Notes: generated by a model not told the origin, from the letters alone. Positions 49,066 through 59,631 are shown, numbered from the stretch's first letter. The stretch: DNA of 64,000 nt from Sphingorhabdus sp. EL138 (GCF_945882965.1 NZ_CAMCWY010000006.1:1-64000), one strand, 5' to 3'. A program made the numbers and translations.

Positions 49066-49554
49066 ATGTCAGTATATGATTTTACGGTAAAGATGCCCGG
49101 CGGCGGAGTCGAGGCCATGGGCACGCATCAGGGCAAGGTGTTGCTGGTGGTGAACACCGCCTCCAAATGCGGTTTCACGCCCCAGTATAAGGGCCTAGAA
49201 GCGCTCTATCGCCGATATAAGGACCAAGGTCTCGAAATACTTGCTTTCCCGTGTAACCAGTTCGGCGCGCAGGAGCCTGGCGACGCACAAGAAATCCAGA
49301 ATTTTTGTTCGCTGACTTATGATGTGTCCTTTCCATTGGCGGCGAAAATCGATGTCAACGGAACCGATGAAGACCCGCTGTGGCATTATCTGAAGCAGCA
49401 GCAGGCTGGCCTGTTGGGTTCACGCGGTATCAAATGGAACTTCACCAAATTCCTTGTTGATCGCAAGGGGAATGTCGTCGCCCGCCATAGCCCGCAGGTC
49501 AAACCAGAGGCGCTAGCAAAAGACATCGAAAAATTGCTCGCCGGGGCAGCCTGA
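49066..49554 (+). CDS. Glutathione peroxidase-family protein (Cys type)
   Basis: Thiol peroxidase of the thioredoxin fold that reduces peroxides. The 162-aa protein carries the catalytic tetrad region: Cys in NTASKCGFTPQY (Cys rather than Sec), Gln in AFPCNQFGAQEPG, and Trp/Asn in GIKWNFTKFLVDRKG. Bacterial Cys-type enzymes usually use thioredoxin. ATG 49066 directly follows the lolD stop; the in-frame TTG at 49063 is less likely. Confidence 0.93.
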   Translation: MSVYDFTVKMPGGGVEAMGTHQGKVLLVVNTASKCGFTPQYKGLEALYRRYKDQGLEILAFPCNQFGAQEPGDAQEIQNFCSLTYDVSFPLAAKIDVNGTDEDPLWHYLKQQQAGLLGSRGIKWNFTKFLVDRKGNVVARHSPQVKPEALAKDIEKLLAGAA

Positions 49555-49616
49555 TTGTCCACAGCTTAGCCGAAAACAGACTTTGTCGAATCAGGCGCGT
49601 GTTCTAACAATAGGGC

Positions 49617-52600
49617 ATGGCTTATGTACCCTTCGTCCCCTTGCGCGTGTATTCCGCATACACCATGTTGGAAGGCGCGATTGAGCCTAAGGCCATTGGA
49701 GAAACTGCGAAGAAACTTGGTTTTCCCGCAATCGCGATTTGTGATCGCAATGGCCTTTATGGCGTTATGACGTTTCAGGACGGCGCAAAATCTTATGGCG
49801 TGCAACCGATCATTGGCGCGTTGCTCGGGGTAAGGCGGCCGACGTCTGACGGAAAATTCATCCGCGACTGGCTGCCAGTATTTGCTCAGGATGAAAGCGG
49901 TTATATCAATCTATGTCGATTGGTTTCGATGGCGCATCTTGATCGCCCCGAAGACCTTGACGCGCATGTCACGATGGAACAGCTTTCGGTCCATAAGGAC
50001 GGCTTGATTGCGCTTACAGGGGGCGCAGAGGGCGCGATGGCCCGATTGTTAAGCGCAGGGCAGCATGACGCCGCTTCCGGCTACCTGACGCGTCTTCAGG
50101 CGCTATTTTCCGACCGTTTGTATATCGAACTCAGCAGGCGCAACGACGCGGTTGAAGACGCAGCAGAAGACGCGCTCATGGACCTTGCTTATGCGCGCGA
50201 TATTCCCTTGGTCGCCACCAATCCCGCCTTTTTTGCGGAACCCGATTTCTTTGACGCGCATGACGCCATGCTGTGCATCTCGGACGGCGTCTATATCGAA
50301 AGCGAGGATCGCCGTAGAAGTAGCCGCGACACATGGATTAAAACGGGCAAGCAAATGCGGGAACTGTTTGCCGATGTGCCTGAGGCGCTGGCCAATACGC
50401 TCGTTATTGCGCAGCGTTGCGCCGCCCTTGCGCCATATCGAAGCCCGATATTGCCAAGCCTTGCCGGTGACCGAACCGCCGAAGACGGGCAGTTACGCGA
50501 AGATGGGCGGCTTGGGCTTGAAAAGCGACTTGAGATAGCGGGTATAACTGACCCTGCGGAGCGGATAGTCTATTTTGACCGGTTGAAGTTTGAAGCCGAT
50601 GTCATCTGCGCCATGGGTTTTCCGGGCTACTTTCTGATCGTTGCCGATTTCATTAAATGGGCAAAGGAACAGGACATTGCCGTTGGGCCGGGCCGTGGAT
50701 CGGGTGCGGGTTCGCTGGTCGCTTGGGCGCTGACAATTACCGATCTTGACCCTATCAAGCTCGGCCTTTTGTTCGAACGTTTCCTAAACCCCGACCGTGT
50801 GTCGATGCCGGACTTCGATATCGACTTTTGCGAAACCCGCCGTGGCGAAGTCATTCGTTATGTGCAGAAAAAATACGGCGCGCGCCAAGTTGCGCAAATC
50901 ATCACTTTTGGAAAGCTTAAGGCGCGCGCGGTCCTGCGCGACACAGGGCGCGTGTTGCAGATGAGCTATGGTCAAGTTGATCGGCTGTGTAAGCAAGTCC
51001 CCAATCTGCCCGCTGACCCATGGGACTTAAAACGCGCTTTGTCGGGCGTGGCTGAGTTGCGCGAAGAATATCGGAGTGATGCGCAGGTGAAACGCCTGTT
51101 TGACCTGGCGATGAAGCTGGAAGGCCTGCCGCGCCACAGTTCGACCCATGCTGCCGGTGTTGTGATTGGCGACCGTGAATTATCGGAATTGGCGCCCTTA
51201 TACCGCGATCCGCGTTCGGACATGCCCGTCACGCAATTCGACATGAAATATGTCGAGAGTGCTGGCCTAGTTAAATTCGACTTTTTAGGATTGAAGACGC
51301 TGTCAGTCTTGCAAAAGGGTAGCCAGATGCTCGCCAAACGGGGCGTAGAGATCAATCTCGACCTATTGCCCCATGATGACCCGGCGGTCTATGAATTGCT
51401 GCAACGTGGCGATACCGTTGGCGTTTTCCAATTGGAATCCGAAGGCATGCGACGCACACTTGCGGCGGTGAAGCCAACCAATTTCGGTGACATCATCGCG
51501 CTCGTGTCGCTCTATCGTCCCGGTCCAATGGACAATATCCCGATGTTTGGCCGGCGCAAAAATGGGGAGGAGAGCATTGAATATCCGCACCCCTTGCTAG
51601 AGTCCGTCTTGAACGAGACTTACGGAATATTCGTTTACCAAGAACAAGTTATGCAAGCCGCGCAAATTCTGGCAGGCTACAGCCTTGGGGAAGCCGATTT
51701 GCTTCGCCGCGCAATGGGTAAGAAGATTCAGGCCGAAATGGATGCTCAGCGCGAACGCTTTGTCACTGGCTGCGCAACGCATGCGATCTCTGCGCACCGG
51801 GCGAATGAGCTTTTCGACTTGATCGACAAATTTGCAGGCTATGGTTTTAACAAAAGCCATGCCGCCGCTTATGCTGTTTTGGCGTACCAAACGGCTTGGC
51901 TAAAAACCCATCATCCCGAAGAATTTTATGCCGCGTCCATGTGTTTCGACATGCATCAAACCGACAAGCTTGCGACCTTCATAGACGATATGCGCAGGCT
52001 TGATGTGACGTGTTTGCAGCCGGACATCAACCGGAGCGAGGCCGAATTTACCGTTGAGACCGATGCCCATGGGGAGCATGCCGTGCGTTATGCGTTGGGC
52101 GGCATCAAAAATGTTGGCGAACGGGCGATGGAGATATTGGTCACTGAACGCGCGACGGCAGGACTGTTCAAAAGCCTTGATGATTTTGCGAACCGAGTTG
52201 ATCCAAGTCAAATCAACCGCCGAAGTCTTGAAAATCTCGCTGCGGCTGGGGCTTTTGATGCCTTGGACCCAAACCGTGGCGCGGTACATGCTGCGGCAGA
52301 AACGATTTTGGCGGCAGCGCAATCGGCGCGCGATTCGCGCGAAAGCGGGCAGGGCGGCCTGTTTGGTGAGGGCGGGTCCGACATGGCAGCGTTGCGGATC
52401 GACAGCAGTCTGCATTGGGCACCCAGCGAACACATGAACCAAGAAAAGGACGCGTTTGGGTTTTATTTCTCGGCGCATCCTTGTTCGCAATATGAAGCGC
52501 TGGCCATTAGCCACGGCGCAAAACCTTATGCGGTTTGGCTCGATAGCGGACCAATACCGGAGGGTGTCCGCCGCGCCGCCACGATGTCGGCATTGATCGA

Positions 52601-53093
52601 AGGCGTCCGCTGGCGCGAATCACGCAAGGGAAAGCGTTTCATGATTGCGGATTTTTCGGACAATAGCGGCCAGTTTTCGGTACGCTGTTTTGACGATGCG
52701 CTCGGCGTACAACTTGCCGAGTGGACAAAAGAGGCGGAGTGCCTTTTGCTCAATTGCGAAATGGATATGCGGCCCGGCGACGAAGCGCCAAGCTTTACGG
52801 TGAAAAGCGTAAAGCCGCTCAGCGGCCTGACCAGCGTTTCGCGTCTGAAAATGCAGTTGGATGTGACACATGAAGCAGCCATGGCGCAGCTTGCGCAACT
52901 TGTCACACCCTTGGATGGTGGTCGAAGCGAGTTGGTGGTCAAAACCCGCGCTGCCGATGGACGCTGGGTGCATATCGTGCTTGGTCGCCGCTTCCAGTTC
53001 GAGGCATCTTTGCTTGCCCAAGTGCGTAATATTGACGGTATCGAAAATGCAGAGCTTGCGCCACTGGGTCCTGTTTTGGCATTGGTGCACTGA
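49617..53093 (+). CDS. dnaE: DNA polymerase III alpha subunit
   Basis: Replicative polymerase, 1158 aa, DnaE1 type. Domain order: PHP (1-270), polymerase core with PDFDIDFCETRRGEVIRYV (catalytic Asp pair, about residue 400), VGPGRGSGAGSLVAWAL, the fingers and palm, a (HhH)2 and OB region near GVRWRESRKGKRFMIADFSDN, and the tail. The PHP domain has lost residues: RVYSAYTM where active or metal-binding PHPs have RVHSxYS, and CDRNGLYG. Proofreading should therefore depend on a separate epsilon subunit. The lolCD-gpx-dnaE order is typical of sphingomonads. Confidence 0.97.
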   Translation: MAYVPFVPLRVYSAYTMLEGAIEPKAIGETAKKLGFPAIAICDRNGLYGVMTFQDGAKSYGVQPIIGALLGVRRPTSDGKFIRDWLPVFAQDESGYINLCRLVSMAHLDRPEDLDAHVTMEQLSVHKDGLIALTGGAEGAMARLLSAGQHDAASGYLTRLQALFSDRLYIELSRRNDAVEDAAEDALMDLAYARDIPLVATNPAFFAEPDFFDAHDAMLCISDGVYIESEDRRRSSRDTWIKTGKQMRELFADVPEALANTLVIAQRCAALAPYRSPILPSLAGDRTAEDGQLREDGRLGLEKRLEIAGITDPAERIVYFDRLKFEADVICAMGFPGYFLIVADFIKWAKEQDIAVGPGRGSGAGSLVAWALTITDLDPIKLGLLFERFLNPDRVSMPDFDIDFCETRRGEVIRYVQKKYGARQVAQIITFGKLKARAVLRDTGRVLQMSYGQVDRLCKQVPNLPADPWDLKRALSGVAELREEYRSDAQVKRLFDLAMKLEGLPRHSSTHAAGVVIGDRELSELAPLYRDPRSDMPVTQFDMKYVESAGLVKFDFLGLKTLSVLQKGSQMLAKRGVEINLDLLPHDDPAVYELLQRGDTVGVFQLESEGMRRTLAAVKPTNFGDIIALVSLYRPGPMDNIPMFGRRKNGEESIEYPHPLLESVLNETYGIFVYQEQVMQAAQILAGYSLGEADLLRRAMGKKIQAEMDAQRERFVTGCATHAISAHRANELFDLIDKFAGYGFNKSHAAAYAVLAYQTAWLKTHHPEEFYAASMCFDMHQTDKLATFIDDMRRLDVTCLQPDINRSEAEFTVETDAHGEHAVRYALGGIKNVGERAMEILVTERATAGLFKSLDDFANRVDPSQINRRSLENLAAAGAFDALDPNRGAVHAAAETILAAAQSARDSRESGQGGLFGEGGSDMAALRIDSSLHWAPSEHMNQEKDAFGFYFSAHPCSQYEALAISHGAKPYAVWLDSGPIPEGVRRAATMSALIEGVRWRESRKGKRFMIADFSDNSGQFSVRCFDDALGVQLAEWTKEAECLLLNCEMDMRPGDEAPSFTVKSVKPLSGLTSVSRLKMQLDVTHEAAMAQLAQLVTPLDGGRSELVVKTRAADGRWVHIVLGRRFQFEASLLAQVRNIDGIENAELAPLGPVLALVH

Positions 53094-53161
53094 ACTGCGA
53101 AAATCGTAGACAGAAATTGCGTCTGCGTTATCGTGCAGCGCATGAAGAGGGAGAGGTTTTG

Positions 53162-54760
53162 ATGTACGGCACCATGCAGGATTGGGACCTTCGCGTTCCG
53201 CGTTTGATCGACTACGCAGCCCGCGAACATGGCACGCGCGAAATCGTGACACGTTGGACCGACGGCAATATTGAACGTACAAACTGGTCTGGCGTTGCAA
53301 CCGAAGCGCGCAAATTGTCGCAAGCCTTTGCGGGTTTAGGCCTCCAAAAAGGCGACCGGATTGCCACCTTTGCCATGAACCATCACCGGCATTTGGCCGC
53401 TTGGTATGGCGCTATTGGCTTTGGCGGCGTGATCCACACCGTCAATGTGCGGCTGTTCGACGAAGACCTTATCTACATCATGAACCATGCCGAAGATAAG
53501 GTGTTGATGTATGACACAATGTTTCAGCCTATTATTGATCGGTTGAGGCCGCATCTGAAGACCGTTGAGCATTATGTCGTGTTTGACCGCGACGACAACT
53601 ACGGTGCGCTTATCGCCGCGCAAGATGGCAGTTATGAATGGGCCACCGGCGATGAGCGTGAGCCGTGTATGTTATGTTACACCAGCGGCACAACTGGCAA
53701 CCCAAAGGGTGTTTTGTATCAACACCGCTCGACCATGTTGCACGCGATGGCGGAAATCGCGCCAGCCATTTTTGACCTTAGCCCGCAGTCGGCATTGCTG
53801 CCGATTGTACCGATGTTCCATGCGGCAAGCTGGGGCCTACCCTTTGCTGGCGCTGCTGCGGGCGTGAAGTTCGTGTTTTCGACCACCAATGACGCCGCAA
53901 CCTTGCATGGATTAATGCTTCAAGAAGGCATTACCCACAGCGCGGGTGTGCCCACTGTGTGGCTCTCCATGTTCGCGCATTTGGATGCAGAGGCCGCCGC
54001 CGAGCGTGATGCGACACTTGGCAAATTGCGCTTGGTCACGATTGGCGGGTCGGCTGCGCCGCGTGCCATGATCGAGCGTCTGATGAAATCGGGCGTGCGT
54101 GTGTCGCACGCATGGGGCATGACCGAGACATCCCCCATTGGCACGATGGGGGCGCCAACACCCAATTGGGATGAACTGACGCTGGACCAGCAAATTGACG
54201 TGGTTTGCAAACAAGGCCGCACGCCATTTGGCGTAGAGCTGCGCGTGATCGACAAGGACGGCAATATTGCTCCGCGCGACGGTGTGACATCTGGTGCGCT
54301 TCAGATTCGCGGGCCATGGGTCATTAAACGCTATTTCAAGGCCGAGGCGGACGCAGTTGACGCGGATCAGTGGTTTGATACCGGAGATGTCTCCGTGCTG
54401 CACCCAGACGGCACGATGCAGATCACGGACCGCGTGAAGGATGTCATCAAATCGGGCGGCGAGTGGATTAGTTCAGTTGAACTTGAGAACATCGCGGTTG
54501 GTTGCCCCGGTATTGCCGAAGCAGGCGCAATTGGCATCCCGCACCCCAAATGGGATGAACGGCCAGTTCTGATCGCTGTGAAGAAACCAGGGGCTGACGT
54601 CGATGAAGCGACGGTGAAGGCCTATCTGGCGGAACGCATCGTCAAATGGTGGATGCCCGACCGTGTGCTGTTTGTGGACGAATTACCGCATACAGGCACT
54701 GGCAAAATCCAAAAAGTGGCGCTTCGCGCGCAGTTTAAGGATTTTGTGCTGGTGGATTGA
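53162..54760 (+). CDS. Fatty-acyl-CoA synthetase (AMP-binding family)
   Basis: Activates a carboxylic acid to its CoA thioester through an acyl-adenylate. The 532-aa protein has the P-loop motif [21 protein letters not shown], the [12 protein letters not shown] adenine motif, [27 protein letters not shown] with the ribose Asp, [16 protein letters not shown], and the catalytic Lys in [13 protein letters not shown]. Length and motifs fit medium- or long-chain acid ligases; the exact chain length is not readable. ATG 53162 has GAGGGAGAGG upstream; the frame is open further 5' to 53117. Confidence 0.92.
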   Translation: MYGTMQDWDLRVPRLIDYAAREHGTREIVTRWTDGNIERTNWSGVATEARKLSQAFAGLGLQKGDRIATFAMNHHRHLAAWYGAIGFGGVIHTVNVRLFDEDLIYIMNHAEDKVLMYDTMFQPIIDRLRPHLKTVEHYVVFDRDDNYGALIAAQDGSYEWATGDEREPCMLCYTSGTTGNPKGVLYQHRSTMLHAMAEIAPAIFDLSPQSALLPIVPMFHAASWGLPFAGAAAGVKFVFSTTNDAATLHGLMLQEGITHSAGVPTVWLSMFAHLDAEAAAERDATLGKLRLVTIGGSAAPRAMIERLMKSGVRVSHAWGMTETSPIGTMGAPTPNWDELTLDQQIDVVCKQGRTPFGVELRVIDKDGNIAPRDGVTSGALQIRGPWVIKRYFKAEADAVDADQWFDTGDVSVLHPDGTMQITDRVKDVIKSGGEWISSVELENIAVGCPGIAEAGAIGIPHPKWDERPVLIAVKKPGADVDEATVKAYLAERIVKWWMPDRVLFVDELPHTGTGKIQKVALRAQFKDFVLVD

Positions 54761-54811
54761 GGCCTAGTCGCTGGGGCCTTGGGCTAAAATAGGCTTCGCT
54801 GGCTGTTTTAA

Positions 54812-55339
54812 CTACACTTCGCGCAAGCGCGGCATCAGTTCCACAAAATTGCACGGACGATGCCGGCTGTCGAGTTGATGCACCAAAATCTGGTCCCAAC
54901 CGTCTTTAACTGCGCCGTTTGAACCGGGCAGGGCAAAAATATATGTCCCGCCCGCTAGCACGGCGCAGGCGCGCGACTGTATTGTGGATGTGCCGATGCT
55001 TGCGAAGCTTATCCAACGAAACAGCTCGCCGAAACCTGGGATATCCTTCGTCTTTACAAGTTCCAAAGCTTCGGGTGTCACGTCGCGTCCGGTTAACCCG
55101 GTGCCTCCGGTTGAGATGACAACATCGATGTCATCGTCGTCGATCCAACTACGCAGCCGTGCAGCGATTGAAGCGGCGTCGTCGCGCAAAATAGCGCGTT
55201 CAGCGATTTTGTGGCCAGCGGCGACTATGCGTTCTGCCAATAAATCGCCGCTGGTATCGTTTTCGATGCCGCGGGTATCGGACACCGTCAGGACCGCGAT
55301 GTTTACTGGCTTGAACGCCCTGCTTTCATCGAGCGGCAA
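54812..55339 (-). CDS. moaB: Molybdenum cofactor biosynthesis protein MoaB
   Basis: MoaB/Mog-family molybdopterin adenylyltransferase-type protein. 175 aa with NIAVLTVSDTRGIENDTSGDLLAERI, VVISTGGTGLTGRDVTPEAL (MPT-binding GGTG loop) and FALPGSNGAVKDGWDQIL. It overlaps the 3' end of the lytic transglycosylase gene by 14 bp. It complements moaC and moeA found 18 kb away on the same strand, so the organism makes molybdenum enzymes. Confidence 0.94.
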   Translation of the reverse strand: MPLDESRAFKPVNIAVLTVSDTRGIENDTSGDLLAERIVAAGHKIAERAILRDDAASIAARLRSWIDDDDIDVVISTGGTGLTGRDVTPEALELVKTKDIPGFGELFRWISFASIGTSTIQSRACAVLAGGTYIFALPGSNGAVKDGWDQILVHQLDSRHRPCNFVELMPRLREV

Positions 55340-57080
55340 TGATGCCTCCTGTCATGCGGCGCGCGGTGACGGTGCCATTGGTATCGGGAAATTTTGGCCA
55401 CATATATTGGGCTAGGCCCGTCAAGCTGCCCGAAGCCCTGTTTGCACGCATCTCGTAAATCCAGTAATTTCGTAGGATGATCGCCACATAGCCGCGCGTT
55501 TCCCAATAGGGGATAGATTCAATGAAGAGCAGCGGGTCACCATTATCGCGCACTTCGCTATTCCACCGCGTTACCGGCGTTGGCCCTGCATTATAGGCGG
55601 CGATCACCTTGGGCAAAAGTCCACCCGTCGCGGGCAAGTCGCGCAGCTTTTCCAAATAGGACTGGCCATATTCCAAATTGGTTGCCGGACGGTCCAATTC
55701 GGATGCCGTGAAGAACGCACCGCGCGCCCGCGCAAGGTCCTGAGCCGTTCCAGGGCGGACCTGCATGAGGCCGCGTGCGCCCGCAGGGCTGATCACGTCA
55801 GTACGAAAATTGGATTCTTGCAGCGTGTGGGCATAGACCAATGAGGGCGTGACGCGCCAGCCACCGGTAGGTTCCCAACTGGGCAGGGGGTAACGTGCCA
55901 TAATGTTGCTCTGGTCACGTGATGGACCATAATGGCCCAACCAGAATTGGGTGGAAGCTAAGTTCAACGCGCCGGCCAACTGCGCGAGTTTTGCATGCTG
56001 CCGGGCATCACCAATTCTGGCCTGATGGCGAAGCGCCTGATCCGCCAGCTTATTCTGGCCAATTTCCGTCAAAGATACCGCCAAAATCGCGTTTTGCTGC
56101 TCCTTCAAACTCGCCCAATCGAGCTTGACGACTTTCGTTACCTTGCGCACGATTGGTTCCATGCCAAGCGCTTCGCTGGCGAGTAATCCGTAAAAGGTTT
56201 CTGACAGTTGCGCCGCCTTTTGCATCTTGGGCTGCATAAATTGCGGCTGTTTTGCGGCCATAGCCGCGCGTGCGCCCCAGAACAACCCTGCGGCCCTCAA
56301 GTCATCGTTGCTGGCCAAACGGGCAACATGGTCAAAGGCATTATAGGCGGCGGCATAATTGCCGAGCCTCCAAGAAGAGAGGCCAAGCACCCAAGTGGCC
56401 TGCGTACCCCATTCTCCACCGGCAGCTTGCGCGACAGTAGAAACACGCACTGCGGCTGCGTCGTCATTTTCGATGTAATAAGACCATGCCACACGATAGC
56501 GTAACTCCGTCAGCCCTTCGGGCGACAGTTCTAATGCCTTGCTTTCCAAAAATTGTTCGGCGGCAAACGATTGGTCATTTTTAATGAACACCTGCAGTTC
56601 GGCACGTACGCTATCGCTTGCCTTACTTGCGGGTAAATCCCTTTTTGGTGCGCCACCTAGCCATGAAAAGCGGCGGATGCCAGGCCGATCGGGAAGCATC
56701 TCCAGGCCGCGCTTACGTGCCATAGTCGCCAATTGTTCTGCCTGCGGCAAATAAGGTGCAGCCTCAAGCAGGGCTTGCAACTGTGCTGCCTCCACCTTTG
56801 GGCTATTTGGTGCAACATATAATTCTGCGCGCGCCATCGCCGACATCGGGCCTTGGGGCGCCACATCAATCATGCGTGATGCCGCATCCCATTTTTCTGC
56901 ACGGATAGCGTCATAGATTGCCGTGAAAACGGCTTTTTCTTGGGTACTTAGAACATGGGGTGCCGGCTGAGAGAGCGTAATTGCGCGAAATCCGTCGCTT
57001 ATGTTTGCGTGAGCCGTCGCAATGGGGGCGCAAGCCAATGCAAAAGCCAGCCAATTCAAATTGAATATTCTTTTGCTCAT
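55326..57080 (-). CDS. Soluble lytic murein transglycosylase
   Basis: Periplasmic enzyme that cleaves peptidoglycan to form 1,6-anhydroMurNAc ends. The 584-aa precursor starts with a signal peptide (NWLAFALACAPIATAHA, cleavage about residue 25). A long superhelical alpha U-domain follows, then the SLT catalytic domain near residues 430-560: HTLQESNFRTDVISPAGARGLMQ with the catalytic Glu, then AYNAGPTPVTRW. ATG 57080 overlaps the upstream gene as ATGA, which rules out the longer frame. Confidence 0.93.
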   Translation of the reverse strand: MSKRIFNLNWLAFALACAPIATAHANISDGFRAITLSQPAPHVLSTQEKAVFTAIYDAIRAEKWDAASRMIDVAPQGPMSAMARAELYVAPNSPKVEAAQLQALLEAAPYLPQAEQLATMARKRGLEMLPDRPGIRRFSWLGGAPKRDLPASKASDSVRAELQVFIKNDQSFAAEQFLESKALELSPEGLTELRYRVAWSYYIENDDAAAVRVSTVAQAAGGEWGTQATWVLGLSSWRLGNYAAAYNAFDHVARLASNDDLRAAGLFWGARAAMAAKQPQFMQPKMQKAAQLSETFYGLLASEALGMEPIVRKVTKVVKLDWASLKEQQNAILAVSLTEIGQNKLADQALRHQARIGDARQHAKLAQLAGALNLASTQFWLGHYGPSRDQSNIMARYPLPSWEPTGGWRVTPSLVYAHTLQESNFRTDVISPAGARGLMQVRPGTAQDLARARGAFFTASELDRPATNLEYGQSYLEKLRDLPATGGLLPKVIAAYNAGPTPVTRWNSEVRDNGDPLLFIESIPYWETRGYVAIILRNYWIYEMRANRASGSLTGLAQYMWPKFPDTNGTVTARRMTGGIIAAR

Positions 57081-57829
57081 TGGAGCACCCTTTTCGCAAA
57101 CATCTGCAAATCTCTCCATGCCTGCTTTTTCATGGCAGGCCGCGCAATAAGCGTCCGTGGATGAAATGTCGCCAGCGTTGTTATATTGAGGCCATCATGG
57201 TTAACAATTCGTAACTCCGCCCGCGCATGCATCAGTTCTTCGCCCAACAAAGCCTTGCATGCGGCGGAACCGAGTATCACCAGCGATTTAGGTCTAATCA
57301 GCTTTATCTGATGCAGCATAAACGCGGCGAGGTCGGGCAAGTCGTTTTCAGGAACCTCCGCCGTTGACGGCATACTCGTCGCCAACCATGTGCAGTAACA
57401 TTGCGCGATATCGATCCCGATTGCTGCAAGCATCCGTTGTAGGAGAGCCGCATTCAAAGATGCCGTGGTTTCTGGCGAAGGCAAAATGTCTGGCAGATCC
57501 GAAATAATCATCACATCGCAACTAACCGGGCCAACTGACGGGAAGCGGACGGGACCATAAGCATTGCCGGGCAGGGGAGCGCCACCAACCACCATCTCGC
57601 GAAGGGCGGCAATATCGGTGGGCCACATGATACTGGGCATCGCAGGTGCGTCGGCCTGTTTCTTCTCAGCAGTGGCAGCGACGGGTATGTTCGGGGACGT
57701 ATCGACAGCTTCCTGCGTTAGCAAATCCAATGTGCCTTCGCTCACAGCTGAATCAACGCCAGCCAGTTCCCACCAGCCAGATAATGATTCAACCATAGCA
57801 AATGCGGTAATTTTTCCCAGATCCTCCAT
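57077..57829 (-). CDS. Uracil-DNA glycosylase superfamily protein (divergent)
   Basis: A 250-aa protein whose C-terminal 170 residues follow the family 4/5-type UDG fold: PSVGPVSCDVMIISDLPD takes the place of the GEAPG catalytic loop, YCTWLATSMPS follows motif II, PKSLVILGSAACKALLG is the core strand, and TTLATFHPRTLIARPAMKKQAWRDL is the HPxxL...K..W motif. The N-terminal 80 residues are variable. The canonical catalytic Glu/Asp loop and the usual four-Cys Fe-S pattern are not evident, so activity is uncertain. It may excise other lesions or bind DNA or nucleotides only. Confidence 0.75.
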   Translation of the reverse strand: MEDLGKITAFAMVESLSGWWELAGVDSAVSEGTLDLLTQEAVDTSPNIPVAATAEKKQADAPAMPSIMWPTDIAALREMVVGGAPLPGNAYGPVRFPSVGPVSCDVMIISDLPDILPSPETTASLNAALLQRMLAAIGIDIAQCYCTWLATSMPSTAEVPENDLPDLAAFMLHQIKLIRPKSLVILGSAACKALLGEELMHARAELRIVNHDGLNITTLATFHPRTLIARPAMKKQAWRDLQMFAKRVLQ

Positions 57830-57943
57830 AAATCCCTTAAGTCACCAGTTGACGGCAGGGTCAATTGCTTGGCATGGCAATTCCCACAGGCTGTTCGGTT
57901 ATCGGGATGGCCTGAATTATCTGCCGGGTAAAGGATAAAGGCA

Positions 57944-59584
57944 ATGAGTGAACGTGAGTCGATGCCCTATGATGTTGTTATTGTTGGCGCCGGGCCAGCA
58001 GGACTTTCGGCCGCAATCCGCATAAAACAATTATCCCCCGATACCAGCGTCTGCATCCTTGAAAAAGGATCTGAGGTCGGCGCACACATATTGTCCGGTG
58101 CGGTCATTGACCCCAAGGCGCTTGACGAGCTGCTGCCTGACTGGCGCAAGTTGGGCTGCCCGCTGGCCGATACGCCGGTAAATGACAATCAGCATTGGGT
58201 AATGACCAAGACTGGCAAGTTCAATATCCCGCATTTCCTGACCCCCGGTTTCATGCATAACAAGGGTACATATACCGGCTCGCTTGGTAATGTGTGCCGC
58301 TGGTTGGCGGGGCAGGCTGAAAATCTGGGTGTAGAAATTTTCCCCGGTTTTTCGGCCGCAGAAATTCTCTACAACGCCGATGGCTCTGTCAGGGGTGTCG
58401 CGACAGGTGACATGGGCATTGCCCGCGATGGTAGCCATAAAGACGATTATATGCGCGGCATGGAATTGCATGCAAAATACACATTCTTTGCCGAGGGCGT
58501 GCGCGGCCATCTCACCAAATTGCTCAAACCGCAATTTGCGCTGGATAAGGATTGCGAGCCGCAGGTTTACGGCATTGGCCTAAAGGAATTATGGGACATT
58601 TCGCCCGAGCAGCATTCTGCCGGGCGCGTAATCCATAGCCAGGGCTGGCCATTGACCGATGCCAATGGCGGCGCGTTTTTATACCATCATGCGAATAATC
58701 AAGTTGCCTTGGGTTTTGTTGTTTGGCTCAATTATTCAAATCCTTATTTGTCACCTTTCGAAGAGTTTCAGCGTTGGAAAACGCACCCTGAGATTAAGAA
58801 GATACTCGCGGGTGGCCGCCGTGTTTCCTATGGCGCACGCGCGATTAGCGACGGCGGTTGGCAGGCGGTACCTGAACTTGCATTCCCTGGCGGCGCATTG
58901 ATTGGGTGTTCGGCAGGTTTCGTAAACGTGCCGCGTATCAAGGGCACGCATACTGCGATGAAATCCGGTATGCTGGCGGCTGAAGCTGCCGTTGAGGCGT
59001 TGGCTGCGGGCCGTGAACATGACGCGCTCACTTCGTACCAGGCGGCCTATGAAAACAGCTGGATTTATAAGGAATTGCGCATGGTGCGCAACGTCCTCCC
59101 GCTGGTCGAAAAATATGGTAACTTGCTTGGTAGCGCGCTTGCTGGCGTGAACATGTGGCTAGAGAATTTTGGCATAAGGATGCCATTCACGATGAAGCAC
59201 CATCCAGACCACAAGGCGCTTAAAAAGAAAAATGCAGGCGAACGTATTGAATATCCAAAGCCGGACGGGGTATTCAGCTTTGACCGTCTGTCGTCGGTTT
59301 TCCTGTCGAACACCAACCATGCCGAAGACCAGCCAATTCATTTGCAGGTCAAAGATATGGACCTTCAGAAGAATAGCGAGTTTATGGAGTTTGCTGGCCC
59401 ATCAACGCGCTATTGCCCGGCGGGCGTGTATGAGTGGATTGAGGAAGAGGGTAAGGACGCCCGCTACCAAATCAATTCGCAAAACTGCGTCCATTGTAAG
59501 ACTTGTGACATCAAGGACCCGAACCAGAATATCAATTGGGTGACGCCAGAGGGCGGCGGTGGGCCTAACTACCCCAATATGTGA
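57944..59584 (+). CDS. Electron transfer flavoprotein-ubiquinone oxidoreductase
   Basis: Inner-membrane flavo-iron-sulfur enzyme passing electrons from ETF (fatty and amino acid oxidation) to ubiquinone. The 546-aa protein starts with the FAD motif DVVIVGAGPAGLSAAIRI, has EKGSEVGAHILSGAVIDPKAL, GCSAGFVNVPRIKGTHTAMKSGMLAAEA, and the C-terminal [4Fe-4S] ligands in RYCPAGVYEW and NCVHCKTCDIKDPNQNINWV. It complements complex I as a second quinone entry point. The 114-bp upstream gap has a TTGACG but no convincing -10. Confidence 0.96.
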   Translation: MSERESMPYDVVIVGAGPAGLSAAIRIKQLSPDTSVCILEKGSEVGAHILSGAVIDPKALDELLPDWRKLGCPLADTPVNDNQHWVMTKTGKFNIPHFLTPGFMHNKGTYTGSLGNVCRWLAGQAENLGVEIFPGFSAAEILYNADGSVRGVATGDMGIARDGSHKDDYMRGMELHAKYTFFAEGVRGHLTKLLKPQFALDKDCEPQVYGIGLKELWDISPEQHSAGRVIHSQGWPLTDANGGAFLYHHANNQVALGFVVWLNYSNPYLSPFEEFQRWKTHPEIKKILAGGRRVSYGARAISDGGWQAVPELAFPGGALIGCSAGFVNVPRIKGTHTAMKSGMLAAEAAVEALAAGREHDALTSYQAAYENSWIYKELRMVRNVLPLVEKYGNLLGSALAGVNMWLENFGIRMPFTMKHHPDHKALKKKNAGERIEYPKPDGVFSFDRLSSVFLSNTNHAEDQPIHLQVKDMDLQKNSEFMEFAGPSTRYCPAGVYEWIEEEGKDARYQINSQNCVHCKTCDIKDPNQNINWVTPEGGGGPNYPNM

Positions 59585-59631
59585 TGCGGGTGGCGCTTTA
59601 TTAGTCGCCACCCGGGGGTAAAGGTTGTGTC

